Made by a program: the position numbers and the translations under genes. Below are positions 51,746-63,481 of a stretch of 64,000 bases of DNA, one piece after another. Every line of letters begins with the position of its first letter. Position 1 is the first letter of the stretch. Location of the stretch: assembly GCA_054661495.1 (NCBI GenBank), contig BAAFSQ010000003.1:40579-104578 (forward strand), written 5' to 3'. The DNA is from Zygophlyctis sp. KS116. Its lineage: Eukaryota > Chytridiomycota. The notes under the pieces are model-generated. The model had not been told where the DNA came from and made no database searches. It saw nothing but the letters and a program-made list of their open reading frames with translations.

Positions 51746-52487
51746 CTAATCCAATTTCCAGTTTATAGGAGTTTTACCATTTTTCAAGAGATATTCATTT
51801 GCTTTACTAAAATGCTTACATCCCCACCATCCACCTTTATTTGCTCCTAACGGTGACGGATGCGTAGCTTTCAATACTAAATGTCTGCTCTAAAATTGAG
51901 AAAGAAGTAATTACAGTTGAAATCATTGAACCTTTCTTTTGCGCAAAACCACCCCAAAGCATAAATACCAATCCTGAACTAGACTTATTGAAATGCGAAA
52001 TAATTGCATCAGTGAATGTCATCCATCCACATTTAGCATGAGAATTGGCTTCACTTTTGCGAACAGTCAACGATGCATTAAGTAAAAGTACACCTTCATC
52101 AGCCCATTTCGAAAGATCACCATATTTTGGAATACTAAAGTCTGTAATATCATTATTTAATTCCTTGTAAATATTGATAAGTGAAGGAGGTGGAGGAACT
52201 GGCTTTTTGACTGAAAAGCATAACCCATGAGCTTGATTTGGTCCATGATAAGGATCCTGTCCCAATATTATCACTTTAACGCTTGAAAGTGGAGTCATAC
52301 GCGTGAACGAGTAGCTATAATCAACAATTTCAAGCATACACATCTTGTAATGGAGGAAAAATCGTTTTCCCCTGTTTAATTTCAGCAGTAAGAAAAGAAA
52401 TAATCTAGCATTAAATTATAAATCAACCTTTTTAAAGTATTCTTTTCCAAATTCCTTTGCAAAGGCCTGCAGCCAGTCATCAGCCAT
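51746..52487 (-). CDS. UNG: Uracil-DNA glycosylase
   Basis: Four exons (introns 23, 25 and 25 nt) encode 222 aa. The start [18 protein letters not shown] leads to [17 protein letters not shown]. The catalytic region has [20 protein letters not shown] with the water-activating Asp, then [49 protein letters not shown], and the leucine loop [15 protein letters not shown] removes uracil from DNA. The first intron begins GTTGAT, an uncommon donor. The end, [10 protein letters not shown], is the normal UNG C-terminus. Confidence 0.95.
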
Positions 52488-52603
52488 GGTTGATTGAAGG
52501 CTATCAACATTCTTATTATTAATCAAAAAGAGAATACAATGTCTTTATTATCTTCCAGTAAACTCAACTTCAATTTCTTTTGACAAGGCTGATCAATCGT
52601 CAT

Positions 52604-53974
52604 TCAAATTGCCGGCAAAACAACGCCAAAAGATTCACCAAACCCGATTCGTGTCGTTCCGTTTGACCAATAACCTTTTAAAATCAGCTCATCTCCATCT
52701 TCTAAGAATGTTCGATCTTTCCCATTAATAGTCAATGGTCGAGAACCATTCCAAGTGATTTCCAAAAGACTTCCCAACGAATCATCCGTTGGACCAGATA
52801 TGGTTCCAGTTGCTAAAAGATCCCCAGTTCTCATATTACATCCGTTAACAGTATGATGAGCAAGCTGTTGCTTAAATGTCCAATACATGTATTTTAGATT
52901 GGATCGAGAAATCGTTTGAGCTTCAGAATTATCTTTGGCTAAAAATCAGTATCAGCTTTAAAATAAAATACACTTTAAAATCACATCCAAATTAATATCA
53001 TAAGCATCATTGGTAGAATTCTTATCCACCAAGTAATCTGATGGAATGGGATTTTGAATTGGAGCAGGAACTCTAGCACATTCCAAAGCATCCAAAGTAA
53101 CAACCCAAGGAGAAATTGTAGTTCCAAAATTCTTTCCCAAAAATGGACCTAATGGAACATATTCATACGCTTGAACATCGCGAGCAGACCAATCATTCAT
53201 TACAACAACCCCAAAAATATGATCTTCTGCGTCAGAAATGTTTATAGGCTTTCCTAATTCATTTCCAGTCCCAATCTATAATATTAGTCTTATTATGTCA
53301 TAATACAAGAAAAGCAACCTCTAGTTCAAAGTCAAGTTTTTTGCAAACTGAATACTCTGGTTTCTTTGTAATTGGATCTAATACCATTCCATGAGGACGA
53401 GTAATTGGCGTTCCAGACACAACAACTGATGAGGCACGTCCGTGATAACCAATAGGAATATGAACCCAATTAGGCTGCAAGGCATTATCCTTTCCTCTTT
53501 AAATTAGAAATCATATGCCTACCTAAACATGGTGCCAACATTTGTTGCATGTTCTTTTGAGCTATAGAAATCCGTATAATCTCCAATTTCAGCTGGCATA
53601 TGATATTTCACTTGATTTAGTGGAATCAATGCCGCCTTTAATAATGAATCATTGGATGATAATCTTGGATCAGATCCATTAATCAATTTTTGCAAAAGAC
53701 CTCTGGCTTCTCTCCAGGCCGATCGACCCATTGCCATAAAAGCATTTAGATTTTTCTTGATATTATTTATAAAATTTATTACCATTCTAAAAACAGTTTC
53801 TGCTTTAGATTTTAATATTGGGCCATTAAATAGGTGAGCAATCTTTGATAAATCTAGCGCATAGTCACCAATCGCAGTAGCAGGACGGGGATTTGGATCT
53901 GCAGCAGTAGAAATAATACCAAATGGAATATTTTCTATTGGAAAATCAGAATCTTTTGAAACTTGAATGATCAT
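52604..53974 (-). CDS. FAH: Fumarylacetoacetase
   Basis: Five exons (introns 27, 26, 31 and 33 nt) encode 417 aa. It begins with [20 protein letters not shown], then [19 protein letters not shown]. The catalytic part has [87 protein letters not shown], then [23 protein letters not shown] cleaves fumarylacetoacetate, the last step of tyrosine catabolism. The 27-nt intron at 53756-53782 has no stop, so the unspliced message stays open there. It is divergent from HIBADH with 62 bp between starts. Confidence 0.96.
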
Positions 53975-54036
53975 TTGACAGTTTGCTTAGGGGCTTATAA
54001 CCTCGTGCACAGACGAATTACGTTTAGAGTCTGAAC

Positions 54037-55050
54037 ATGTACAGATCAATTGTAAATCCTGCTTCGTCTCGTTCATACTCATCAATTAATTCTCATCATG
54101 TTGGTTTCATCGGACTGGGACAAATGGGATATCCGATGGCTTCTAATCTAGCACTTAAACTGGGGCATTCTTCCTTTAGAGTCATGGATACACATACTGC
54201 TAGTGCTGATAAATTTGTAAAAGAACTTGGATCAAAAGGAAAAATGGTTACATTTGCAACGTCTTTTGATGATTTTAAGAATTGTAATGTAATAATTACA
54301 ATGCTACCAGCAGCCGCACATGTAAGAGAAGTTGTAAAGTCTCTCATTCCAAATTTGAAACCAGGATCATACCTAATTGACTCTTCTACGATTGATCCCG
54401 ATACTTGTAAATGGGTTAAAGAATCTGCTAAGAATGTGACAGTCTTTGATGCTCCAGTAAGTGGAGGAACGCCAGGTGCAATTGCAGGAACTTTAACTTT
54501 TATGGTTGGATCAAGTACAAAATCAGACTATGAGAATGTTATTCCAATTTTACAAGGAATGGGAAAAAATATTGTATATTGTGGTGGAAATGGGATGGGT
54601 CAAGTTGCAAAGATTTGTAATAATATGATGCTTGGGATATCAATGATTGCAGCTTCTGAAACGTTTGCTTTAGGATCTTCTCTAGGAATGGATCCAAAGC
54701 TATTAGCATCGTAAGAAATAATATAATAATAATAGGATTATAAACACGAGTACAGGGCGTTGTTGGTCTACAGACTCTTACAATCCTGTTCCAGGTGTCT
54801 TACCAAATGTACCCTCTTCTAGAGGTTATACAGGAGGTTTTGGAAACAAGTTGATTGCAAAAGATTTGGGATTAGCAGTAGAAGCAGCTAAATCCTGTTC
54901 TTCATCAATATTTATGGGTGGTATGGCTCATCAAGTAATTTCTTTTGCCAAATAATGTATTAGATATTTACGAAATTATCACTTGATCCGAAATTTGAAA
55001 ATAAGGATTTTTCTTCAGTTTATGAATGGATAAATAAGCCTAAGTCATGA
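54037..55050 (+). CDS. HIBADH: 3-hydroxyisobutyrate dehydrogenase, mitochondrial
   Basis: Three exons (introns 54711-54735 and 54935-54963) encode 319 aa. The first 20 residues (MYRSIVNPASSRSYSSINS) look like a mitochondrial presequence. The NAD-binding motif is VGFIGLGQMGYPMASNLALK. Further pieces are DAPVSGGTPGAIAGTLTFMV, the catalytic-lysine region GQVAKICNNMML, and SSRGYTGGFGNKLIAKDLGL near the end. It acts in valine catabolism. The last 11 bases of the CDS overlap the end of ISCA1 on the other strand. Confidence 0.96.
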
Positions 55051-55408
55051 ATGATTGCCCACATCCACACATTTCTTTGATGTTTGGGTTATTAAATACA
55101 AATTGACTGGAAAGTTTATCTTGAATGTAGTCCATCTCTGATCCTATTAAAGAAAATAATGCTTTTGAATCTATAAGAATTTTGATATCATCCTGCACTA
55201 CAATTTCATCCCATTTCATTGGATCTTTAATATACTCTAGAGAATATGATTGTCCAGAACAACCTTTTTTCTTTACAGATATCCGCAATAGCGATGCCTC
55301 TTTTGCATATAATTCCCTGAGTCTATTCATAGCTGCAGGCGTAAGAGTTATCAGGGCCTTTTTGGATAAAAGTTTGGATTTCGTTGTCAATGTTCTCAGA
55401 AAAGACAT
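55040..55408 (-). CDS. ISCA1: Mitochondrial iron-sulfur assembly protein ISCA1/Isa1
   Basis: This single exon encodes 122 aa. The A-type scaffold signature is present: LRISVKKKGCSGQSYSLEYI, then GSEMDYIQDKLSSQFVFNNP and the terminal CGCGQSF with the last two cysteine ligands. The N-terminus (MSFLRTLTTKSKLLSKK) suits a mitochondrial presequence. ISCA1 helps form [4Fe-4S] clusters downstream of GRX5. The stop codon lies inside the HIBADH coding end. Confidence 0.96.
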   Translation of the reverse strand: MSFLRTLTTKSKLLSKKALITLTPAAMNRLRELYAKEASLLRISVKKKGCSGQSYSLEYIKDPMKWDEIVVQDDIKILIDSKALFSLIGSEMDYIQDKLSSQFVFNNPNIKEMCGCGQSFMT

Positions 55409-55424
55409 TAGGGGTCATCGTAGG

Positions 55425-57119
55425 TTAATTCATGGTTGTATTTTTCAACATCTTTTTGACTTTTTTGAACGATGGTCTTGCTAAATGAGATTGATGCCAG
55501 CATTGATTTACTAGATTATTAAATTCTGGTGTCCAATTATCTGGACCTAGGATGGCTGGGCGGAATCCTTTGCAAACATTTTCTGCAATTGTCCGACGTG
55601 GTACGCTCTTCCAAGGCTTTCTTCTAGTTGCGATTTCCCATAAAATTATCCCAAATGCATACACATCCTGACTTTTAGTAGGATCGTGATTTTCTTTTGT
55701 AAAAGCTTCAGGGGGAAGCCATTGTATGGTTCCTTCGTTTGCGCTTGCATCTTCTGCAGTATCATCTGTTTTAAGAGATTTATATTTCCTTCGCAACTCT
55801 TTAGATATTCCAAAATCTGCTACTTTTAAGTTTCTGTCTTTATCTACTAAAACATTTAAAGATTTTAAGTCAACATGTAGTATTGGTGGGGTTCGATCAT
55901 GCATGTGGCAGAGAGCATCGGCAATATTAGCAGCAAATCTATTTTTCTCCTCATTTGTAATGTTTTCATCTGATCCTAAAAGGCTGAAAAGGGATCCATT
56001 TTCCATATATTCCATGACAATAAATAAATTTGGAGGATCTACACCAAATCCCATTATATTGATTATATTAGGATGTCGCAGACCCATCATAATTGCAACT
56101 TCATTACTAAAAGTTTTATATTCATTTTGATTATTTAAGCTACTGGATTGAGATTTTTTCGGTTCTATTTCTATAGAATTTTTAAAGTATTTGATTGCAA
56201 CTGGTAATCCTAGCCAAACACTTTTATAAACATTTGAATCTTTTCCAAATCCCACTTTTTTTTCCAATAGAATTTCATTCTTCACAATTGACCCATGATC
56301 TGCTTTATTTACTAATACACGAACGAAGTCTTTCATCGCATCCTTAAAATTGAATTCTTTCAGCTGCTCTGGATCAATATCAAAAGCATCTTTAATAAAC
56401 TGTTGAGGATCTGTAGGAATCAATTTGTATTGTTCCTTCAAAACGTACTAAACTTAATTTATCAAAAATCTTACCTTGTATAAAACTTGATTATTCTGAG
56501 TAACAACTATTCCGGGAGCTTGCCAAATTATACTATTTTTATCGAAACCATACTGTTTAATAAATAAAGGCATTCGCAATCTAATATAGTTCATAATTTC
56601 AAGAAACGCATGATGTTTCGACATACTTTTCCATTTACTAGTACCCTCTTCCCTTGTTGTTAAAAGTAATCCAAACTTTCTTTCTAAGAAGAGATAGAGG
56701 AATAATTTAAATAAGTCCACTTTTCCTAATGTATTTCCAATACCAAAAAACCGATATGATTCTCTTGTTTGATCAAGATAAAGTTCTCCGGGCAGTGGTT
56801 TTATACCATCTATTGATAGCGTATTTAGCCAGTAAGCAAAACTTTGGATAAATATATTGACTTCGCTTAGATCTAATGCGCAAGAGATAAAAACAACCTT
56901 TATATCTGCTCTTTCTAATACAGGTCTTAAATGATGAAATAAAATAGCATAAGTATAACATGTTGGGCAATCGAACCTGCGCATAAAGATAAACACAGTC
57001 TTCTTGTCTTTACATATAGATGATATAGAGATCCTTTCTCCGCTTACTCTTTGAACAAATATGGAATCGGCTTTAGACCAATCAGGCTGCTGATAAGATG
57101 TTGGATAGATCTTTGCCAT
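55425..57119 (-). CDS. Peroxiredoxin-like (AhpC/TSA_2, PRXL2-type) domain fused to TKL kinase
   Basis: Two exons joined by a 27-nt GT-AG intron (56448-56474) give about 555 aa. Residues 1-240 form a thioredoxin-fold domain with TVFIFMRRFDCPTCYTY (CxxC at 51 and 54) and IKVVFISCALDLS, as in PRXL2/AhpC-TSA_2 proteins. Its last strand, NNQVLYKYVLKEQY, is split by the intron. The kinase half has a glycine loop VGFGKDSNVYKS, VAIK, the HVDLKSLN catalytic loop, DFG, and WLPPEAF. No ATG opens the kinase exon: its frame begins at an intron acceptor, and the first in-frame Met is 34 codons in. HRD is HVD, so it is a non-RD kinase. A redox-linked kinase role is inference. Confidence 0.78.
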
Positions 57120-57159
57120 TTGCAAGAAAAGACCGTACGAAAATCCGGGAAATTAGACG

Positions 57160-60100
57160 ATGACGTCTTACAAAATGACTGATCATAAAGAAGCTTATTC
57201 AGATCAAGATTTGTTTCCTGGATGGAACTTTGAAGTTACCAAAGAGGAAAAGATTATTACCCAACCGGTGAAATTATTGCAGGAATCGCTTCAAAAACTC
57301 TCACAAGATGAAAGAAGAGCGTTCGAAAAGGCAGTTATAACTAAACATACTAAATATGGAGCTATAAGCATGTTTAAAGGGGTGGAAGAAATTCATTTCG
57401 CAAAATTAAAAGCATTGGCCAAAACCGAAATTACAAGAATTCGGACATGTATTGATCAATGCGAAAGTGAGATAGCAAAATTAGAGAAGAAATTGGCAGA
57501 AAGTAGAGTAAGAATTTATTTATCTAAATTTAGATTACAGTGAGTAGATCAGCAAGGGAGATTGAAAGACTTGAAAAAGAACTTGTGAATATCTTTCCAC
57601 AAGTTATTAAACCATTCAAGGACTTGCATCATTTAAACAGTAACAATTTAGAATTTTCTGATCTACCAAATGATCCTAGATTACTATTAAACAAAAAATA
57701 CAAGATTTTAAAATCGGACATTTTAAAACTGGTTGCTTTGCAAGAAGAATGTATCCAAAATATTCCTGCTATTGAAGAGAAATTAGGACCAGCAAGACAC
57801 TATCTGGCAGGACTCCGTATCCAAGAATTGGAATTAAGACCGTTGGATGATCAGCTAGATAAAATTGATTTACAAGAAAAAATCGAGAAAGATATTGTTG
57901 AAAGGTTTAAATTGGATCAGCAAGAGAAAAGAAAAGTGGCTGAAAATGAAAGATCAAGAAAAATTACTGAAGCTTTGGAGATTAAAAGAATCAATGACAA
58001 AATGACGCAAGACCAGAAGGACATTGAATTAAAAGAGAAAAGGAAGCTGTTGATGGAAATGCTAAAAGTAGAGATTCATAAAGTAAATTATTTTCTCATA
58101 ATGTTTAAGATTGAAGAAAAAAAGAGGCAGGACCGAGAAAAAGAAATTGAAGCAAAGAACAAAATACTTTTTGCAGTTGACAAATTGAATCAAAAAGTCT
58201 CTAAAATAAAAAAAGGGATTGTTTCTTCAACTGTTAAGCAAAACAAAATTGGACCTGATTCTGGAATAGATATAATTAAACAGAAAATTCGTGCAAAGGA
58301 AATCAAATCCGAATTTGAAAAACAAAAAAAAATTGAAGCTATGGAAAGAAGAAAAATGGCGATACTAGAAAAGCTTATACAAGAAAATGAAAGGAATAAG
58401 AAAAGTAACCGCATCGCCAAAAGTGTTCCTTTCCCAAAAGAAACATCCGTGTTGAATCAAGAGATTGGCGAAAAAATTAGGAAAGAAATTCCTTCAGTTT
58501 CTTGCGATGAATCTAAACTACTCGCTGCCTTACCGATGGAAAGGAAAAGATTACCTCCGCCAAGGCATAAGCATATTCCTGTCAAATTAGAAACTCTGGA
58601 TCTTGATGGCCCCCCATTTGAAATCTCTAAAACTTCGGTGGATTTTGTAGACTATGACCCATGTAAAAAATATTCCCAGAAGATAGATATTGTAAATATT
58701 TCGAGAAGGGTTAACACTTTCAAAGTACAATCTTTCCCGCTAGAGTACACGGATATTTTTTCTTTCAAAATCGATCCCCCTGGATATGTCAATCCTGGAA
58801 TGAAAACACATGGTATAATTTTTTTTCATCCACATTCAAAAACCTTTTCTGAAGATATTGATACTCATCTGATACTTGTCGCTGAGTGGGGAGGAAGTGT
58901 TACTATTCCCATATCATGCAAGAAGAAACGCTCAAATCCTGTTTTTAAATCAGTTTGCGGTCCAGGATACTACAAGCAATCTTTCTTAACAACTGATAAT
59001 GACAACAAATCGCTTGCGGTTTCCCCAAGAATTAATTCGACGTCTTTGACATCACGGGATAACCTAATAGTAGATTTTGGGGAATGTACCGAAGGAGATC
59101 CTCGTTGTCTTACAGTAGAAATCGAAAATCAAGGCGCTCTTCCTTGTGAATATCTTGTCAAAGCTCCAGAATGCGAATTTGAAGACTATGTTTATGAACT
59201 TGATTGCGAACGGGAATCGAGCTTAGCTGGATATGGAAAAATGAAAATTAAAATTACTTTCACATCTGGTATATTAGACCATACTTCAAAAAAAGAGCTT
59301 GAAAACGAGCAAAATTTCTTAAATTATAATTTCTCTATTGAATATGGAAATGGCTCAAAGCTCAATGTGAGCTGTACAGGTTCTAGAGCTAAGTCTTCGA
59401 TCCAAGTTGAACCAAATATAGCTAATTTCGATTTGTGCTGTGTCGGACAGACTTACAGGCAAAAGCTCATCATAATTAATCATATCAATATATCAACAAA
59501 AATCTGGATAACAGCAGAAGGCGTAGGAAGTAATTTAGAGCTGAATCGATTATCTATTCAATCAGATCGGATAGGAGATATTGAAATTCACCCCTCAATA
59601 GCATTCGTGCAAGGTAATGATCGCTTTCCGATCTGGCTTAGCATCATACCTAATTCAAAGGCCGCTGAAATATCGAATGATGGTGATAATGAATTTGAAT
59701 TATCCATTCGGGTCAACTACATCCAAAAAGATGGAAAGAAAAATTATACACCAGTCTTCATTACTGGTAGAATCACTGGAAATAAACTAAATCTGTTGGC
59801 AATGGATAATGATTGCGGGGAAAATATTTTGGATTTTGGAAATGTTTCGTCACTGCAATGCAAATACCAGGGCTTACAAATTGAAAATGCATCAAGAGCA
59901 CCTCAAGAAGTGGAATTGTCGTCTAATGATCCACGAATCATAGTTTTATCTGATGACAAAAAGACTTGTGTTGAGAATTTCATCTTGCAGCCCAAATCAA
60001 TGCTCATCACAGCTGTGCGATTTGAGCCCGATTGCTACGGACCATTTTTAAGTTACATCACGGCGAAAAATAGGTTTAATCAAAAATTCAAGATCAATGT

Positions 60101-62162
60101 TCGAGGTTTTGGACAAGTTCCGCCTCTTAAGTTTCTCAGCGATCAATATCTGTTTCCTGACATATCCGAAGGTACCCAGAAAACTACGATATTTATTTTG
60201 AAGAGAAATGGTTTTAATCCTGATGCAAATATTGACTATTTGTTCGAATTTGGGGAACCTTTTCCTGATTCTTCAAATAGAGGTAGTGGAATTCTAACCG
60301 ATCCCATTTTGCGAATTTGTCCTCAACATGGGGTTTTTTCCGGCAAAAAAACTGTACCAATAGAAGTCGCCTTGACACCTACCAAATTAAGAAAGGAATT
60401 TTCCAAAACAGGGAATACAGATCAAATAATTAAGGAAGAGTCGGCAGCATCTGAAATTGTTTATAATTCAGCTCGAAATGAATCATTTTTCATATCATAT
60501 ATTGTGCCTTGTTATTTGAAGCAACATCTGTCTGAATCAGATCGTATGATTACACTTTTGGAGGGGAGTGTACCTGAAAGAGCCAAAAGTGGAAATGTAA
60601 AACAGAAACTGGATCCCAGTGCTTCGGTTATATATTTCAAGATATCAGCAAACATATTCCCACCCGAAATCGTGCTATGTGATTCCTCTCAAGAAAAAAT
60701 CGATTTCGGAATGATTCCACTTGGAGAAAAGAATATAAAATCCTTTTTCGTCAAAAATGTCTCGGATCACAATATTATTTTAAAAAGCAAAGGTCTTAAT
60801 CCCTCTGGTGGATTTTTTTTAGCCAAAGCACTCAGAGAAATTAATCCAGGACAGATATTTGAGATTATGATGGCTTTTAGGCCAGATTCCGCTCATGTTT
60901 ATATGGAATATTTTGAACTCATCACATCTAAAACTACATTGAAAGTCAAGTTGGACGGTGAAGGTATCTTTCCCGAATTATATATCGAAGCTAATGATCG
61001 ATCGCTCGAATTTGATAATACAATTATTGGTGAAACTTCAGTCCGCAAAATTAAAATTTGGAATAAGAAACATTACAAGATTTCATTTATAGCAGAACTG
61101 GTATCACTTCTCCCTGTTTCAGGGAAGAATATATTTGCTTATTCCAACTGGAATTACAAAGAATCTTTCAGTATAAATCATAAGAGAGCTATTCTCGATC
61201 CGAATTCGTTTTTGGATCTCGAAATATGTTTTCAACCTAGCTTAGAAACCGACAATTACTTTGATATTTTAAGGTTATGTGTTAATGGAAATAAATGCCC
61301 TTTGGATATCACGCTCTTGGGAAGAGGATGGGAATCTTCGTCATTCTTGTCTGGATACGAGTTAGAAGCGAATTCACTGCAAAAAATAGCTGCAGACAAA
61401 AGCTATGTTCAGGATCTCAAGAATGCGACTGGAATAGAAAGCTTTTCTTTTCCCGATGCAACAGGAAAAGGAACTGTTATTGATGAGGAAAATTTGGCGA
61501 TTTTGGCTCAACCACCACATAAAAATGATATTTATTTTTCAACTTTGACTTGTAACTGGAAGAAACGTGTCTCTGATCTTTCTGAAGAAAATTGGGAGTT
61601 GGATTTAAAGGAAATCATGATTATGAACGTAAAACCTTCCGGACTTAAATTGGAATCTGGGAAACGTTCAACTGACTGTGAATTTCTTATTGAACCTATA
61701 GAATCTACATTCAAGTACAATAGCGACTTAGATATTTTCGTTATGGAAAGATCAGCATATTCACCTACTGATACACATTTTACGTTTGACGTGTTGAGAG
61801 GGAGTGTACCACTAGATTCTTCTCTTCATATTAAGCTGAATGTAGTCAATCCAATCAAAAGCTACTGGCAGGAATTTCATGAAAAATGGGCTCAATATGG
61901 CGCGGTTTCAAATGCAAATTTTGAAGGACTTTCTGAATCTGATTCTAATGAGACTTGTATTATTCATCCAAAATTTCAAAAGCAAGTGGATGCAATAAAA
62001 ACAAGACTTTCATCATATTTAGTCTCAAAACCTGTACATATTGAATCTTGCTTTAGAATCACGCTCAAGGGAGGATATAGATATACAGATCCGAAAGGTC
62101 CACTGTCTCCTTACGAATCCAGAATTTGGATACTCAAAGTGATTTCAAAAATCCCAGAATAA
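57160..62162 (+). CDS. CFAP74: Large axonemal MSP/ASH-domain protein, CFAP74-like
   Basis: A 5' exon (57160-57507), a 26-nt intron and one long exon give about 1650 aa. A further in-frame 27-nt intron near 58083-58109 is likely. The first 350 residues are coiled coil. The rest is a string of MSP/ASH-type beta domains with phrases such as IVDFGECTEGDPR, FDLCCVGQTYRQKLIIINHI, NILDFGNVSSLQCKYQGLQI, IDFGMIPLGEKNIKSFFVKN and EFDNTIIGETSVRKIKIWNK. This is the layout of central-pair proteins such as CFAP74 (C1d projection) or DLEC1. Length favours CFAP74, but orthology needs a search. It is divergent from the fusion kinase with only 40 bp between starts. Confidence 0.72.
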
Positions 62163-62177
62163 TCTTACTATTAAATT

Positions 62178-63446
62178 TTATAACTTTCTTATTATCATCC
62201 ACGCCAAAAGAGCCGCAATGATACCTAATATCCATTCCTTTTGAAATGATCTAACCACTTTTGACTTTTTCGTGACTTTACCAAGAGGTGCAGACCTACT
62301 CGAACTTAATCCAAAATCTTCTAAATCTCCAACACTATCACATTTTGAGCTTGAAACCACCAATTGCCCACAAGCAGAGGCAATGTCTTGCCCTAGTTCC
62401 TGTCTTTGCAGCGTATGAATGCCATATGTTTTAACAATGTCAACGAATTTACGAGTAGATGCAAGAGATGGTGATTTATAATCAAAAGGAACATCAGTCG
62501 GATTATAAGGAATCACATTTAAATAGACATCTTTTCCAGCCAGCAACTGACCTAATTCATGAGCGACTTCTTCTGAATCATTAACATTATCAATCAAAAC
62601 ATATTCCACAAGAACATGCCTTTTCCTATTAGCAGAAACAATATTTTTGTTTTGATTATCAATAAAATCAACTGTAGCATCCATAATTTTACTAATATTC
62701 CATGCTTTTGCAGTTGGAACAATTTTTAATCTTAATTTTTGATTAGGAGCATGTAATGAAAGAGCCAGTCCAATTTGAGGAGAATCTTTAATTAGTGATC
62801 TTATTCTTGGGACAACACCAACAGTACTTATAGTAATTCTTGATGGTGATAATCCAAATCTTCCAGTATCAGTCATTGCCTTTATTGCCAATAAAACCTG
62901 ATCATAATTATCTAATGGTTCTCCCATCCCCATAAAAACCACATTTCTAATTTTTTCAATTTTATTTGCATGCATCAACTGCTCTAGTATTTCTCCAGAA
63001 CTCAAGTTTGCCACTAGACCCATTGTCCCAGTTGCACAAAACGTACAACCCATTGAACAACCCACTTGTGATGAAACACATAATGTAGCTCTCTTATTTG
63101 ATTTAAAAGAATCTTTAAGTTCTTTCTTTGGAAACTTTTCCAGTTGAACCATTCCATATCTCATTATACAACTTTCAATCTTTTTCCCATCTTGCAATTG
63201 AATTAAAAGTTTAGTTGTAGATCCATCTCTAGCATCCGATCTACTCTTCACTATGGAAGTACTTGCTGTAAACTTTTGTAAAACTTGACCAACTTTTTCA
63301 GACACTTGAATCTTTTCCAAATCCATTCCTTGTTGAATAAATAATCTCCATATGTGAGATGCATGCAAATGCTTGATTCCTACCTTGTCAAATTCCTCTA
63401 AAAGTGTTGCATCTAATATTGGCAATGGATTCAAGTCTCTTTTCAT
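62178..63446 (-). CDS. RlmN/Cfr-type radical SAM RNA methyltransferase with C-terminal membrane anchor
   Basis: This single exon encodes 422 aa. The radical SAM motif is CSMGCTFC (CX3CX2C), after RATLCVSSQVG, which holds the first of the two catalytic cysteines. Later parts are VVFMGMGEPLDNYDQVLLAI, ITISTVGVVPRIRSLI, LALSLHAPNQKLRLKIVP, EYVLIDNVNDS, NVIPYNP and RQELGQDIASACGQL, which holds the second. Bacterial RlmN methylates C2 of A2503 in 23S rRNA and A37 in tRNA. An extra 50 residues end in WILGIIAALLAWMIIRKL, a single TM helix with a basic end, so this looks tail-anchored. Its origin (organelle or transfer) cannot be told here. Confidence 0.92.
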   Translation of the reverse strand: MKRDLNPLPILDATLLEEFDKVGIKHLHASHIWRLFIQQGMDLEKIQVSEKVGQVLQKFTASTSIVKSRSDARDGSTTKLLIQLQDGKKIESCIMRYGMVQLEKFPKKELKDSFKSNKRATLCVSSQVGCSMGCTFCATGTMGLVANLSSGEILEQLMHANKIEKIRNVVFMGMGEPLDNYDQVLLAIKAMTDTGRFGLSPSRITISTVGVVPRIRSLIKDSPQIGLALSLHAPNQKLRLKIVPTAKAWNISKIMDATVDFIDNQNKNIVSANRKRHVLVEYVLIDNVNDSEEVAHELGQLLAGKDVYLNVIPYNPTDVPFDYKSPSLASTRKFVDIVKTYGIHTLQRQELGQDIASACGQLVVSSSKCDSVGDLEDFGLSSSRSAPLGKVTKKSKVVRSFQKEWILGIIAALLAWMIIRKL

Positions 63447-63481
63447 TTGTTAAAAAAAAGATCTAGTTCTAGTTTGAGGTG

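Noticed and set aside
55425-56441. Kinase as a separate gene
   Set aside because: The frame begins with TTG and has no ATG before the sequence completing the peroxiredoxin fold; a typical intron joins it to the upstream exon.
58083-58109. Reading straight through residues between HK and IEEKK of the CFAP74-like protein
   Set aside because: The hydrophobic insert VNYFLIMFK within a coiled coil has perfect GTAA...TTAAG ends, so it is more likely a 27-nt intron than protein.
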